Assembly (NCBI RefSeq): GCF_026745355.1
Contig: NC_079209.1
Location: 40,981,178-41,045,177, forward strand
Direction of reading: 5' to 3'
Origin: Beta vulgaris subsp. vulgaris
Lineage: Eukaryota; Streptophyta; Magnoliopsida; Caryophyllales; Amaranthaceae
Length of the DNA stretch: 64,000 nt
The number at the start of each line of letters is the position of its first letter. Within the stretch, counting starts at the first letter, position 1. The position numbers were made by a program, and so were the translations under genes. The notes beneath the pieces were generated by a model. The model did not search any database and was not told the origin of the DNA. It saw nothing but the letters and a program-made list of their open reading frames with translations. Below, piece by piece: positions 1 to 11,402 of the stretch.

Positions 1-658
1 GACAGAAGATGAAGACTAGACATATGACTATTAGGTCTAATGTTAGATTATCATATGGATATGTTGCTTGTTGGAAGGTTTTGATTTTATATAATACATT
101 TTTTTTTTCATTAGTTTCTTTTTGGAAATATAGCACTAATCGGTGTATGAAACTAAATCATTATTGTAATATCATGTATATCAATTTTTTATAGTTTGAT
201 TAGTATTTTACTGTAATTTCAAATAAATAAATATATATATTAAAGAAAAGTGTTACCTAATTACCTATAAGGTGCTACAAGAGATGGTAAAAAGTGTTAC
301 CTAATAACGCTAAAGATGTTACATGAGATGGCAAAAAGTGATACATAATGTTAAATAAAGTGTTACTATAGGCTATTTGTAACACTATAAGATGTTACTA
401 ATGATATAAAAGTGTTACATAAGAAATCGTGGGTAACACTTTGAAAGTGTAACAATAGACATTAAAAGTGTTACATAAAAAAATTAAAGTAACACTTGTT
501 TAAGTGTTACTACAAGCATGTAAAAGTGTTACCTAATAGCATAGGTAACACAGGCAGATGTAACACCCAAATAAGTGTTACCTATTATCTATAGTAACAC
601 TTTAAGCACTTTAAGTAACATTTTTTGGGTGTTACTTAAGGTTAATTATGTAGTAGTG
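1..658. mobile_element. CACTA (En/Spm) transposon, terminal part
   Basis: This is one end of a CACTA-class DNA transposon; the rest lies left of the window. Read inward from 658 on the minus strand, the terminus is CACTACTACATAATTAACC, which fits the CACTA superfamily terminal inverted repeat. From about 245 to 640 there is a dense subterminal array of about 18 copies of GTGTTAC or its complement GTAACAC in both orientations. In this superfamily such arrays are the binding sites of the element's own DNA-binding protein. No transposase coding is visible in this part; a short plus-strand reading frame at 9-194 has no recognisable domain. The 3-bp target duplication cannot be checked because the other end is missing. 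Confidence 0.85.
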
Positions 659-1203
659 TATTAATAGGAACTGAGATCCTAATGCATATAATATGTATGC
701 ATTTGCAGCTGAATATGTGACTCTTCATTATATATGTTACCACATGATAAGCCAATGCAAAACCAAATAACTATTTATATAATTATATATGTACATATAT
801 ACATACACATTGAACTAAGTTGCAATATAAGCTATAGCAATACGATGTTGAACCTATTTCTTGGCAGTGACCACAACAAGAAGGAATCATATTAGGCGCG
901 ACAGCACATCTAGGTGAAGCATCACATGTAAGAGAGAACAATGCCAGGTTTTTTTAAGAGGCACTGTACTAAGCAGCATCTTAAAAGTTCAAGGATCCTG
1001 AGTGTCGAGGCCAGATTGTCAAAAATCATTAACTAATTAAATTCACCAACTTTTATAATGAAGCAAGCAATAACGGCCAAAAATATTTAAACAAAACCAG
1101 CACCATGATCCCAAAGGGGGCTGCAATGCCCATACTAATTCCTCGAACAATCATCTTCAACTAAGGGGAAGAGGGGGATAAATAAGGTTCATCCTCGAAC
1201 AAT

Positions 1204-2508
1204 AACTAGTGGAAAAAATCTTATATGTCACTTAGTATCAGATGCGGTTTTTTTAAAAACCACATCCGAAAATCAACCAAAAAATGGGAGGAAAATTTGG
1301 CCAAAACAATCTGATGCGGTCCTCAAAAAACCGCATCAGACTAAAAACCGGCTGCGGTTTTTTAAAAGCCTGATGCGGTTTTTGGACCGTATTAGAAAAA
1401 TGGTCATATTTTCGCACCCAAAAGAACAGGCCAAAAAACGCGCACCTCTTTTTAATCGACCAGGCCCAAAACGCACGCCAGCCTTACCTCTCATAAATCT
1501 GAACTTTCTCTCCTCCCTTCCCTCATAGATCTAAAACCTAATTAATCTCCCTCCTTTCCTCTCTCTCCCCTTTGCCATTTCTCTCTCTTCTCTAAACCTA
1601 ATGACCCATCTCCCTCCTCCCTTCTCACACACCGCCTTCCTCCTTCCCTTGTTTCCCTTCGCCTTCAATCTCTCTCGTCTACTTTTTCCGCATTATTCTC
1701 TCGGAAAACTCGCCGGATTTCGTTCTTTGTTCGTTGTTGATCGAAAACTCAGCGGATTTCGTTCGTTGTTCGTCGAAAACTCGCCGGATTTCGTTCGTTG
1801 TTCGTTGTTCGCCATCTCTTAAGCTTCATTCGTTGTTCGTTGTTCGCCGTCTCTTAAGGTTCGTCGCCGGATTTCGTTCGTTGTTCGTCGTCCTTTCCGC
1901 CACGAACCTCCACGAGCTGAGCAAGTAAAGTAATTATAGATCTAGTTTTTTTTTTACGTTTTTTCTTTTTTTTTTTATGTTTTTTATTTCGTTTTTTATC
2001 TTTTGTTTTTTTTTCTTTCGGTTTTTTTTCTTTCGTTTTTGCAATTATAAGTAATTTGCTTGTAATTTACGTTTTTTCTTTCGTTTTTTTTGCAATTATA
2101 GATCTGGAATTTTTTTGTAATTTTCGTTCATTTTCTGTAATTTATATATTTAGTTAGATTTAGTCGTTTTTTTTTGTAATTAACGTATATTTCTGTAATT
2201 AACGTTTTTTCATTTGTTTTTTTTTTGTTTATATTTTTGGTACATATTTTTAGTTAGATATGGATTTTGTTCGTTTTTCTATAATTTTGGTATATACTTT
2301 CTATAATTTATAATATAATTTTCGTTCTAGTACTGCTATTTCTGTTGATATGTGCTCTTGTTGTCGTTTTTTTAAAAAAAAATCCTATCTGTACTTTCTG
2401 ATGCGATCCTAATCAAAACCACATCAGATTATTTCTAAAAGATGTGGACCAAAACTGAATATGTAAGCCCGATTTTGACCGTATCAGATGGGCTTTTTTC
2501 CACTAGTG
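1204..2508. mobile_element. Non-autonomous CACTA element (1.3 kb)
   Basis: The terminal repeats are CACTAGTGGAAAAA-type (the first base of the left end has mutated to A), with 3-bp duplications AAT at 1201-1203 and AAT at 2509-2511. The paralogous right arm near 11283-11285 has the unoccupied site with a single AAT, which confirms both ends. Subterminal inverted repeats contain CTGATGCGGTTTT and ACCGCATCAGA in both orientations. The interior holds a pyrimidine-rich leader-like stretch (about 1495-1690), a degenerate short repeat with TTCGTTCGTTGTTCGTCG, then T-rich intron-like sequence (about 1940-2350). No transposase is present, so it would move only in trans. It belongs to the same family as the element at 5067-6404. 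Confidence 0.92.
1705..1905. repeat. Degenerate minisatellite inside the CACTA element
   Basis: A motif close to GGATTTCGTTCGTTGTTCGTCG with GAAAACTCGCC is repeated five to six times with imperfect spacing. The plus-strand reading frames here (1601-1822 and 1734-1928) simply read the repeat and show no known domain, so I do not call a gene. Confidence 0.7.
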
Positions 2509-3068
2509 AATCAACTTCGGGTAAACGGATTTTAATTTCTAAAACATAACTCGAAAAAAAGCACTACAAAAAAAGAGTAAGAATAAGACATACCTTTTCT
2601 CATAGATACATTACGAGTCAATATATTGTGCGACCTGACATTTAATGTAACTCTACTTTAGGCTTCGATACACAACTTGTCGTTTTCTACGAAGGCAACA
2701 ATTCATTTGACCATACAAGGTCGCATCAAAATACAATTCTCATGAAGTTATACTAATGGCAAATTCAATAATTATTATAAACCATCATGAATAGTGTACA
2801 CATCAATAATGTACACGTGTGGGGACCAAACAAAATTCAATCACAACAATAAAAGAAAATATTCTCACTCGCGTACTAAAATAAATTATTGCTCACTTGA
2901 ATAACTAAATATTTACTTTTATTCCTCAAAATGATGATACTAATATTTTTCCAGTCCATAATAACTGTACTTATTCCTTAACAAGATAAAGGTACTAAAG
3001 AAAGAAATTTAAACTATTATAACTTGACTACGTATCCAACAATTATTCTTAAAGTATAAATACAAAGT

Positions 3069-3377
3069 CTAAGGAGATACATTATGAGTCTTATCTTCCA
3101 GGTCTTCATCGTCCTCATCCTCTTATGATACAGAATAAATTTGCTCACCAAAAACATTCCTCATAATGGCAGAATAGATATCCTTTCGGGTTTTCCCGCT
3201 AACACAATCAAACTCCTAAATAACCTCATCATCGCCTATCCAGTTTGCTACTTTCAACACATGGCGCATCTCCAACTATGGGCTAGTGAAACTATCAAAC
3301 CCTCCATCATTATCATCATCACTCTACACAATCAGATTGGAGTAGCTCCCTACTCGAGTATCTTCTCTATCAAACAT
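3069..3377 (-). pseudogene. Decayed pre-gag acidic ORF of the Tekay-like element
   Basis: The minus-strand frame from an ATG at 3377 to a TAG at 3069 spans 102 codons with four internal stops. Its translation lines up with the intact ORF at 52859-53251: GSYSNLIV followed by SDDDND matches GNYFNPIV followed by TDDEAD, and GDDEVI then GKTRKDIYSAIMR matches RDDEGI then GTTREDIYDACMR. The C-terminal part is again acidic (EDEDDEDLED). It occupies the same place, between primer-binding site and the expected gag start. The family and function are unknown to me. Because the element is degraded, the shared residues probably reflect an ancestral protein-coding ORF rather than chance. Confidence 0.72.
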
Positions 3378-3658
3378 GTCTAGAGATCCTATAACAAGTG
3401 AATATTAAATCTATAAGCAAATGGTACTCTCACTTAGCTTATGTTCCCAACAATAAACAATAAGCAAAAATAAACAATAATTTAAAGCATAGGAATAACC
3501 TTAAAGAGTTAAGTAGGGAAGAAACATATAAACTTACTGAACTAACTATATAATACAGACATATAATATTTTTATCATATATGTCCTTCCTATACTACCC
3601 ATCTCTCAGAAACTTAATAATGTAACCAAAATAAACTAGAAGTATTAAGATGAATAAC

Positions 3659-3667
<9 letters not shown>

Positions 3668-3705
<38 letters not shown>

Positions 3706-3743
3706 ATATATATAATATATTATATATATATATATTATATATA

Positions 3744-3817
<74 letters not shown>
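3668..3817. repeat. (AT)n microsatellite
   Basis: About 150 bp of nearly pure alternating AT with a few interruptions, in the leader of the truncated minus-strand Gypsy element. The poly-(Tyr-Ile) reading frame over it (3614-3964, minus) is an artefact of the repeat. Confidence 0.97.
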
Positions 3818-3821
<4 letters not shown>

Positions 3822-4054
3822 CGAGAAAAATAAAATAACAAAATATAATTTCGGACCTTTATACAAAATAATTCGAACCCAAATAAAATAAAATAAAACA
3901 TTTCGAACCTATCCTTAAAATTTTGAAATCTTGAAACATGTTTCAAAAAATGATTTAAACACAACGAATAAGTAGGAGCTCGTTTTATATAAATTTATTT
4001 TAAAGTACTAGGCGCCTAAAAATTTAAAGTTGGCACGAAAAGCCAATAAAAACC

Positions 4055-4072
4055 TAAAGCTCCAAGATACCA
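4055..4072 (-). other. Primer-binding site of the minus-strand Gypsy element
   Basis: Three bases after the LTR end (minus strand), TGGTATCTTGGAGC resembles the initiator-Met tRNA complement TGGTATCAGAGC with mismatches. The younger relative has TGGTATCTGGGAGC at 52169, with the same 3-base spacing. Confidence 0.7.
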
Positions 4073-5066
4073 CTTTGTAACACCCCGACAATTCTCTATT
4101 TTTCATAATACATTTGTCATATAAAACTTAGAGAATTATCAAAGCATTATCACTCGTGTGATAACATATCGGCTTATTCAAACTTTTACAGCAGAAATAT
4201 AAATAATAAATAACTTTGAAAATAAGACTTACTCAACCAAAAGTCAACTCTGAAAGTCAAATCAATGTTAAACAACTATAAAGACAAAACTCAACTATAA
4301 AAGTAAAAGTCAACTATAGTATAATAAAGTCAACACAAGCTCTTCATGACTTCTCGAACCTATGATGCATCATCTTCAAACCTGAAATGGACGATGCTTT
4401 ATTGATCCCGAGAGACTGATCACCAAATGGGTCATCACAAAATCAATAAGGCTTAGCCATGATCAACACATACACACAAATCACGTAATTAACAAAGCTG
4501 AGTACTACATCGTAAATAAATATAAAACCTAACATGATATTAATAAACATTATGCAGAGATAAATAATAATATAATAACATAGCATACTACTTTTAGTGA
4601 ACTTTACTCCACAACTAATAAGTTAATTAATTTAGATGGAATAGGCAATGAAAAGAGTTTTCCAAACCAAACCAGTCTTCAATTTAGAAGACGAAGTACG
4701 GGTGCGACTTTGTAATCCCCTGACCTACGATATCGATACTTACCACTTGTTATTAATAAATTATTTACTTGCTATGACTCACAAAGTAGAACAAAAAAAT
4801 ACTATCATCAAAGATCCATAGACTTTCGTTTTTATCTTATGATTAGATAATGTGATCATCAACTTACCAAACCAAGAATAATTCCAATATTAATTTCATA
4901 ACCATTATTTATTTGTTGATCAAAGTCAACAACCAACCAACCTTTCATAGGTGAATAACCAACTTACCAAATAATGTCCTCGGTCCTTATAAAGTAATTA
5001 AATAAACCAAACGGAACAACATGATCCAATAACAACATAATTATTAATCCCTCGCGTGAAATAAAC

Positions 5067-6404
5067 ACTAGTGGAAAAAACCTTATATGTCACTTAGTAT
5101 CAGATGCGGTTTTTGTAAAACCGCATCCGAATATCAACCAAAAATTGGGAGGGAAATTTGGCCAAAAAAAATCTGATGCAGTCCTCAAAAAAGCGCATCA
5201 GATTAAAAAACTGATGCGGTTTTTTTTTTTAATCTGATGCGGTTTGGTGGACCGCATCAGATTTTTGTACTTTTTTAAAGTTAGCTTCCTTGCGCGACCC
5301 ATGTTCCGTGCATGGCCCAGCCTCTCCCCTCTCTCATAAATCTCTCATAACTTGTCCCCCCTCCCCTCTCTCTCATAACTCTCTCATAACCCGTCCCCCC
5401 TCTCTCTCTCATAATTCCCTCATAACCCGTCCCCCCCTCTCTCTCATAACAATAACTCTTCTCCTCTTCCCCCTCTCACTTCACAGAATGGCGTCTCTTC
5501 TCCTCTTCCCTCTCATCAACTCCCGCTCATCAAAAATTTGTCGTCAACAACCAGATCTCAACGCTCTCGTCTCGTCTCTCCTCTCGTTTTCACTGTCGAT
5601 CTCAACGCTCCTCTTCGATCTCAACGTTCATCAACAAACCATCCACAAACACCGCCAACGAACCGTCTTCGATTTTATCATCCTCCGTCGCTCGTTGTTG
5701 TCAACAACCACCGCCACGAACCGTCGCTAGATCTAGGGTTGGGTTTATTTTTTTGTTTTTAAATTTCATTTTCGTTCCACTTTCTTATATTCGTTTCTAA
5801 TTAGGTTAGTTTTAAGTTTTTAATTTCAATCCTGATTTTTTATTGTCATTATTATTTTGAGATTTTTTTAAGATCTGGGTTTCACTTTATTTTTATTTTT
5901 TGATTTCGATATTTTGTTCTATTTTTTTGGTTATATTGTTGTATAAGTTTTGTAATTATTTTGGAATTCTGTTTGTATTTTATTGTATTTTTTGTAATTA
6001 TAATGTAATTTAGTTGTCATTTTGAGTTAATTTTTGGTTTGGTGATTTTGTAAACTACTCTCTACTTTTCGTATGGTGATTTTCTGTCATTCGGTTTGGT
6101 GATTTAGTGATTTGAGATTATAATAGTTTGGTGATTTAGTATGGTGGTTTTCTGTCATTTTGGCTTCCATTACTTTTTCGTTTCATTTCCCTCCTTTGTG
6201 GTTAGGCGTGCGTAACTTTTTTTTTTTTAATAGACACAATCTGATGCGGTTATTCATGACCGCATCAGATTCTTACTATATTGATGCAATTTTTAACCGA
6301 ATCAGTTAATTTTGGTTATGTGCTGCGGGCCCATCTGATGCGAACCAAAAACCACATCAGTAAGCCCGATTTTGACCGCATCAGATGGGCTTTTTCCACT
6401 AGTG
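5067..6404. mobile_element. Non-autonomous CACTA element (1.3 kb), second copy of the family
   Basis: The ends are CACTAGTGGAAAAAACC and CTTTTTCCACTAGTG, flanked by AAA on both sides (5064-5066 and 6405-6407). Subterminal repeats with CTGATGCGGTTTT match those of the element at 1204-2508, including the inner sequence CTTATATGTCACTTAGTATC. The interior again has a pyrimidine-rich leader and T-rich intron-like DNA, but it is otherwise different in sequence. The plus-strand frame 5290-5730 reads low-complexity leader and is not supported as a gene. No transposase is encoded. Confidence 0.92.
5316..5450. repeat. CT-rich short tandem repeat in the CACTA leader
   Basis: Four to five imperfect copies of a unit of about 30 bp built on CTCTCATAACCCGTCCCCCC. 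It lies just inside the left subterminal repeats. Confidence 0.7.
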
Positions 6405-7198
6405 AAAGTTTCCAATACCATATGCTTGCATCAATTATTCATAGAAACATAATATAATCATCATAGTTAATATGCTTCACACAACGGCATAAAACATGCA
6501 ATTTCACTTGAATATAAATCACATATGAACTATAAATAGTTCCCTATACATGATACTACATAAATTCCATCCTTAGAACATGATACTAATTCAACCCACA
6601 CATAGTTATGCATGTACATACCTTGTATAGATAAAATGCGAGGCTACATTAACAAGATTAAAAGTCACCTAAAGATAATTCTTCGCCTATCAAATATCAA
6701 CATAACCACCAATCAATACTCTAATAAATTTTCAGCTAATTTAAAATACTTTAAACCCTCTTTCAAAGGGTTCAAAAACCATTCTTATCATTAAAACTCC
6801 AACTATTAATACTTCTTAGTATAAACTATCATACTAGTTATTAAAAACCTTCAAAAACTCATATTTTGACAATTAAAACACCATCATAAGCATGGTAATA
6901 AAAATTCTAGCAACTTATAATGTATTTTAAATCCTTTAAAACATACTTAAACATAATCATTATCATAATCATAAAAGAACTCAATTTTATAAACTATAAT
7001 ATACTACTATGATTTTCCAACTCATAAAAGGCTAAAAACCCGTGCTTTGACACTCAAAACCTTAATTTAAACATAATAAATAAATCTCAAATTTAATTGC
7101 TTCACTAGCTATATAAATTACATGATCTAAAATTTATATTTATATCATCAAACTATAACTTTAATCATGAAAATATTAAATCAATCCTTAAAAATATA

Positions 7199-7510
7199 CT
7201 CCCTCCATCATATAATACTTTTTACACTTTCCATTGTTATATGTCCCAGAATTCTCTTCACACTTCTATTTTGGGATATGACTCACTATTATTTCAATCA
7301 TTCTACCTTATAACTATTGGCCTACACTCACTCTCCTCCAACTAAAATAATACCACACTTATTACCTATCAACTCTAGCCATGGCCCACTAACTACTAAC
7401 TCCTACCACATCTACATTTTAATAAACTAACAATTGATAATTAAACAATAACTTATCATCTAAAACTACGTGCCTTGATAAGTGTCACGAGTATAATGTG
7501 AAAGAGGGAC
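7199..7510. mobile_element. Degenerate Stowaway-like MITE
   Basis: It begins CTCCCTCCATCATATAATAC after a TA dinucleotide and ends with a decayed complement (ATAATGTGAAAGAGGGAC) before TA at 7511-7512. CTCCCTCCRT ends with TA duplication are typical of Stowaway (Tc1/mariner) MITEs. It is nested in the old Gypsy LTR. Confidence 0.65.
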
Positions 7511-8092
7511 TAAACTTTAATATTAAATAAAAATAGATGAGGAAGAAATAACCAAAAGAGAGAAATGAGGGAGAAAACATGACACAAGGGGGAGGAAGGG
7601 CGATGGCAGCATCTACTGCCGTCGGTGGTGGCGGCTGGTGGCTACTATCGTTGACGAAGGAGGAGGAGCCGAGAGAATAAAGAGAGAGAGAGAGAAAGGG
7701 AAAAGAATGAGGAGGCCGAAATAAAGATGGGAGAAGGAAGAGAGAGAAAATAAGTGTGAAAAATATTGGGGTTTTGGGGTTAATAACTCTTTTTGGACTT
7801 AGAAAATTGTGTTTGGGCTTTAATAATATTAATAATTAGGTATGTGGTATAGTTAGGTTCCTCTAACCCATTTAAAAATCTTTTTTACTAAACTCAAATA
7901 TGTTTAAGCTATTAAATAATTTTCAAAGTATGGCTAAATAAAATATTTGATTACTTTAAATAATCAAAAAAATTCTTTTGACTTTCAAATAGTCAACCTT
8001 TAATTTTAAGAAATAAATCATTTAAACATTAAAATATATATAATGTACATTAAAAGGCATTTATAAAATTCATAAAATTTCGGGGGATTACA

Positions 8093-8769
8093 TAAATCTT
8101 CAAACTAAGTGCGAGAACAGCAACTCTGTACTATTCAGTACCACAAAGTCCATATTTGATGATGTTACTCCAATGACAAGTACATATTAACTCCAATGGC
8201 AAGTGATGCGGCAATAATTTCACCTAGTCCTCAAGATCGTTCGATGGAGCCTCTTAAGTTTCTCTCTTCTTCCGTAACTCTTGCTCGTGTCTTCAGTCTC
8301 TTAGTGATAACGTGTCTGTCCTTGCTTCCTTTTCAGTCTCTTAAATATAGAAGGTAGGAATCAACCAAGAAAGAATGAAAGAAAAGGTTACCTTGAAGTT
8401 CCAACTAAAAAATTTAGGTTGTCAAATCAAGAAAACAGTACCCCAGCACTAACATGCTCACTGGAAATCTCAATAATAAAAGCGTTGAAATGCTTCTTCT
8501 ACGACGATTGGCAGATCGAAGGATGAAAGAGAATTGGGAGAAGGAACATGAGAGTGAAGGAAGCGGAGGAACGTTTGGGTTTGCTTGATTAATATTTTGA
8601 TTTCACACGTCTAAATGGGTTGTCACACCATTATTTATGGTGTAATAGTTAAAACCACAATTTTGTGTAATTACTAATACAAATTTGTATATAAGGGTCC
8701 TCAAATATCTCGAGGCCTTATGCAGTTGCCTATTTCCACATGTTTAACTATCTTTACTAATCTACTTTA
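8093..8769. other. Unassigned sequence between Gypsy LTR and CACTA element
   Basis: There is no supported gene. On the minus strand the stretch from about 8590 to 8380 has the look of a plant gene 5' end (pyrimidine-rich leader, then T-rich sequence), but no ORF or domain was recognised. A short palindromic patch lies near 8620-8680. Confidence 0.5.
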
Positions 8770-8992
8770 CACTAGTGGAAAAAAACGCAAGGGCTGTGGT
8801 GCATGGGTTGTGTTTTTTGAAAAATGCTGCCCTTAATAGTGAAGGGCTGCGGTAAGCCAAAAACCCGCAACCCTTTAACTGAAGGGCAGCGGTTAGCACA
8901 AAAACTCAGCCCTTCATATATACAAAGGGTTGTGTTTTTGGGCTACCCACAACCCTTGGACCTTTTAAAAAATCTATTTGCCCTAAATTCGC

Positions 8993-9219
8993 TTGCTTTC
9001 CCCATCCTATTACCTGCTTATCCAATATTATTTGGACCTTTTTCTCTCTTTCTCTCCTCCCATCTTCTCTCTTTCTCCCTCATCTCTCCCTCTCTCCTCG
9101 TATCATCCCACACCACCGGAGCACCACCGCAAGTTTCGGGTCCCCTCATATCTCTCTCTTATTCTCTCCCTTCTCTCTCCTCGTATCATCCTGCACCACC
9201 GGAGCATAGACACCACTGA
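8993..9219 (+). other. Pyrimidine-rich leader with an ATG in frame with the ATP2 fragment
   Basis: This CT-rich stretch resembles a plant 5' leader and contains a duplicated block with CTCTCCTCGTATCATCC at about 9092 and 9175. An ATG at 8993 opens a frame that runs uninterrupted into the ATP2-like segment and stops at 9514, giving a possible 173-codon chimeric ORF. Whether it is transcribed or translated is unknown. The leader part is low complexity and carries no known targeting signal that I can identify with confidence. Confidence 0.4.
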
Positions 9220-9460
9220 GTTCACCGGAAAAGGCTCTGTCGGAAAGGTATGCCAGGTCATCGATGCTGTTGTTGATCTCAGATTTGACGAAGGTTTACC
9301 CTCGATCTTTACCGCCCTTGAGGTGCTTGTTAATGAGACGAGGTTGGTTCTTGAGGTTGCGCAGCATTTGGGGGAGAATATGGTTAGGACTATTGCTATG
9401 GATGGTATTGAAGGTCTTGTTCGTGGTAAACGCATTCTGAATACTGGATCTCCTATTACT
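9220..9460 (+). pseudogene. ATP2: Captured exon fragment of mitochondrial ATP synthase beta subunit
   Basis: The translation contains [39 protein letters not shown] and [16 protein letters not shown], the N-terminal beta-barrel region of the mitochondrial F1F0-ATPase beta subunit, which normally forms catalytic sites with the alpha subunit. Only about 80 residues are present: there is no presequence, no Walker A P-loop and no catalytic domain, so it cannot work as a beta subunit. The fragment ends at SPIT followed by GTAAG at 9461, a plausible splice donor, so a genomic rather than cDNA copy was probably captured. It lies between the subterminal repeats of the surrounding CACTA element, the usual context for transduplicated host genes. 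Confidence 0.88.
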
Positions 9461-11164
9461 GTAAGATTTTATTTTTTATGTTTTCTGATTCAATCTTCGC
9501 TTCTCAATTTTTGATTTATGAATCGATTTCATTTGGATTAATATGTGATTTTTTTATCTACATTTTGAATTTTGGATCTGATTGTGGATCATTGGATCTG
9601 ACTATGTTCTGCTGATCATCATCTTAGTTTTTGATTAATGTAGATTACTTGATTGGTTGTTGACTTGTTGTGAATACTTTTTGAACAGTTGCTTATTACC
9701 TCGGGCATGATTTATTGAATTTTGGTAGAGGAATTAGTTATGACATTGTCTACTTATCTAGAATATACGTGATCTCTGAATGTTGAGTGGAATTAGTTTG
9801 TTGTGAAAGTGAATATTTTTTCACACGTTTGATGGATGCTGTTTTGGAGTTTTCGTATACGATGGCAAAGTCGTGTCTTTTAGGGTTGTTTATCTCTCAA
9901 GAATGAAATGCGATGTTATGTTGGCTGTCTAAGGTTCTTGTTTGATCTTTAATTGAATTTTTCGTGCTTGTATTGTTGTTCTTGTTGACTTTATTGTTCT
10001 TGTTGCATATTAAAAGAGGCGATTTCCTCTTCCTTCTTAGATTTCTCCTATGTTCTTCTTCGGTTTCTCCTCTAGTTCGTCGATTTGAAGTTGTCGTGGT
10101 TGTGCGTTTGCATCTGCTGTTGCTTATGGTCAGAGGTGGTGCCTTCACTGAGGTACTTCTCTTCTTGGTATTACCCACTTTCTAATCTCTCTCTCAATTG
10201 GTTTTAAGATTATGAATAAATAGTTGATATTACTTCGGATATGGATTTTGAGTGTTATATACTGTAAGTGTAAATGTCAACTCTTTAAGGTGTAAATGTA
10301 TTATATTTACATTATACTTGAGACTGTTACTCTCAATTTGCAAAATTGCACGCAATGATGGTTTACTTTGAAGTTTTTGCAATCAATTTGAGGGCCTCTC
10401 ATCGTGTGTATATATATATATATAGGAGCTGCATCATGGATTTCAATATAGTGTCTGTAAATTTTATAGCTTGGCATTATGCATCATCAAGGCTTTTGTT
10501 GTCTGTGCAGTAAGTTTGCATTGTGAAAATCTTATGTCCAATTAGCACGTCTAACTCGAATTGTGGGTTGAGGGATGCATATTGACAAATCTTATTGAGG
10601 GGTTAGTCTTGTTTTTGCACAATGTCAATGTAATTTAATGCCTTTGGTGTCCACTTTACAGTATGAGTTTCATTCTTTATAGTTTTGGTGTCTTCCTCCT
10701 CCTTACACCTTGTCTGGCTTAAAGGAAATAATTTCAATTTTCAAATAGTAGTTTCTGTCGCCGCTTCTTCTTCTTCTTCCCTTTATGGGGTACAAACCGC
10801 GGTATAATATTTTTCATCTTCCTTTTCTTATTTTAGAACTCAAATTCAATAGTTCAGTTCAGTTGAAGAATCAACCTGAATTAAATTCTACCAAAGTATA
10901 ATCTACAACTTATGATTTCTTTTCCATCCTTTCCAATTCTACCAAAGTATAATCTACATCTTATGTGTGAATTCTCCAAATAAAAAGAAATTATATGATG
11001 ATTTAAACATTCTACCCCTCTAGTGATTGTGTGTTGTTGACTTGGTCTAAAATAATCTAGCTATTTTTATTGGATTGTTTGTGTTGTGTACTGATCGTTA
11101 ATCTGATATTTTGATTTATGTATCTTTGGAGGGACCCTACACATGAAGCGAATAGGAGAGAATT
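9461..11164. other. Intron-like and unassigned interior of the CACTA element
   Basis: T-rich sequence follows the ATP2 donor site. I looked for the next ATP2 exon (VPVGRATLGRI) and did not find it. The opposing frames near 9897-10185 have no recognisable domain. A short AT run lies near 10412. Confidence 0.5.
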
Positions 11165-11402
11165 GTTACATATTGACTCGTAATGTATGTATCATGAAAG
11201 ATATGTCTAATTCTTACTCTTTTTTTGTACTGCTTTTTTTCGAGTTATCTTTTAGAAATTGCAACCCTTTCACCCGAAATTGATTGTTCAAGGATGAACC
11301 TTATTTATCCCCCTTTTCCCCTTAGTTAAAGATGATTGTTCGAGGAATTAGTATGGGCATTGTAGCCCTCTTTGGGATCATGGTGCTGGTTTTGATTAAT
11401 TA

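Larger units (their letters stand above)
659..2628. repeat. Left arm of a large inverted duplication
   Basis: After removal of the CACTA insert at 1204-2508, this stretch of about 660 bp matches the reverse complement of about 11165-12355 at roughly 85-90% by eye. Shared landmarks include ATCCTAATGCATATAATATG near 675 and CTCGAACAAT near 1195. Similarity stops near 2628, after the sequence ACGAGTCAATAT. The outer edge is cut by the CACTA end at 658. No coding capacity was recognised. Its chief value is that each arm lacks the inserts found in the other, so it records the empty sites of four insertions. Confidence 0.85.
2629..8092 (-). mobile_element. Truncated minus-strand Ty3/Gypsy element, Tekay-like (5' LTR and leader)
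   Basis: Read on the minus strand, this is the 5' end of an LTR retrotransposon related to the intact element at 49634-60533: LTR (8092 to 4076), primer-binding site, 5' untranslated leader with GGCGCC and several TTCGAA motifs, and a decayed pre-gag ORF (3377 to 3069). The gag, pol and 3' LTR are gone. The break lies near 2629-2640, where the inverted-duplication arm begins. Host-side flank starts at 8093; no target duplication can be tested because the other LTR is absent. It has been split by a CACTA element and a Stowaway-like MITE, so it is much older than its relative at 49634. Confidence 0.8.
4076..8092 (-). repeat. 5' LTR of the minus-strand Tekay-like element
   Basis: The plus strand reads TGTAACACCCCGA at 4076 and CGGGGGATTACA at 8092, the reverse complement of an LTR running from TGTAATCCCC to GTGTTACA as in the element at 49634. 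Internal matches include AAAGCTGAGTACTACAT (about 4496) and the Ala/Gly-rich leader near 7590-7660. Without the CACTA insert (5067-6404) and the MITE (7199-7510) it is about 2.4 kb, comparable to the 2532-bp LTR of the young element. Confidence 0.82.

Noticed and set aside
245..640. Possible CRISPR-like array of short repeats
   Set aside because: Repeats are 7-8 bp, occur in both orientations and have irregular spacing next to a CACTA terminus in a plant genome; they are subterminal repeats.
1601..1928. Overlapping frames with repeated FRSLFV motifs
   Set aside because: They translate a degenerate minisatellite in a CACTA element; neither frame is preferred.
3614..3964. 116-codon minus-strand frame rich in Tyr-Ile
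   Set aside because: It only translates the (AT)n microsatellite.
5290..5730. 146-codon Ser/Pro/Leu-rich frame
   Set aside because: Low-complexity CT-rich leader with no domain; the ATG context and composition do not support a protein gene.
8440..8590. Possible 5' end of a host gene on the minus strand
   Set aside because: The leader-like sequence is suggestive, but no following ORF or exon could be found.
9103..9435. 110-codon minus-strand ORF
   Set aside because: It is the shadow of the ATP2 exon fragment on the opposite strand.
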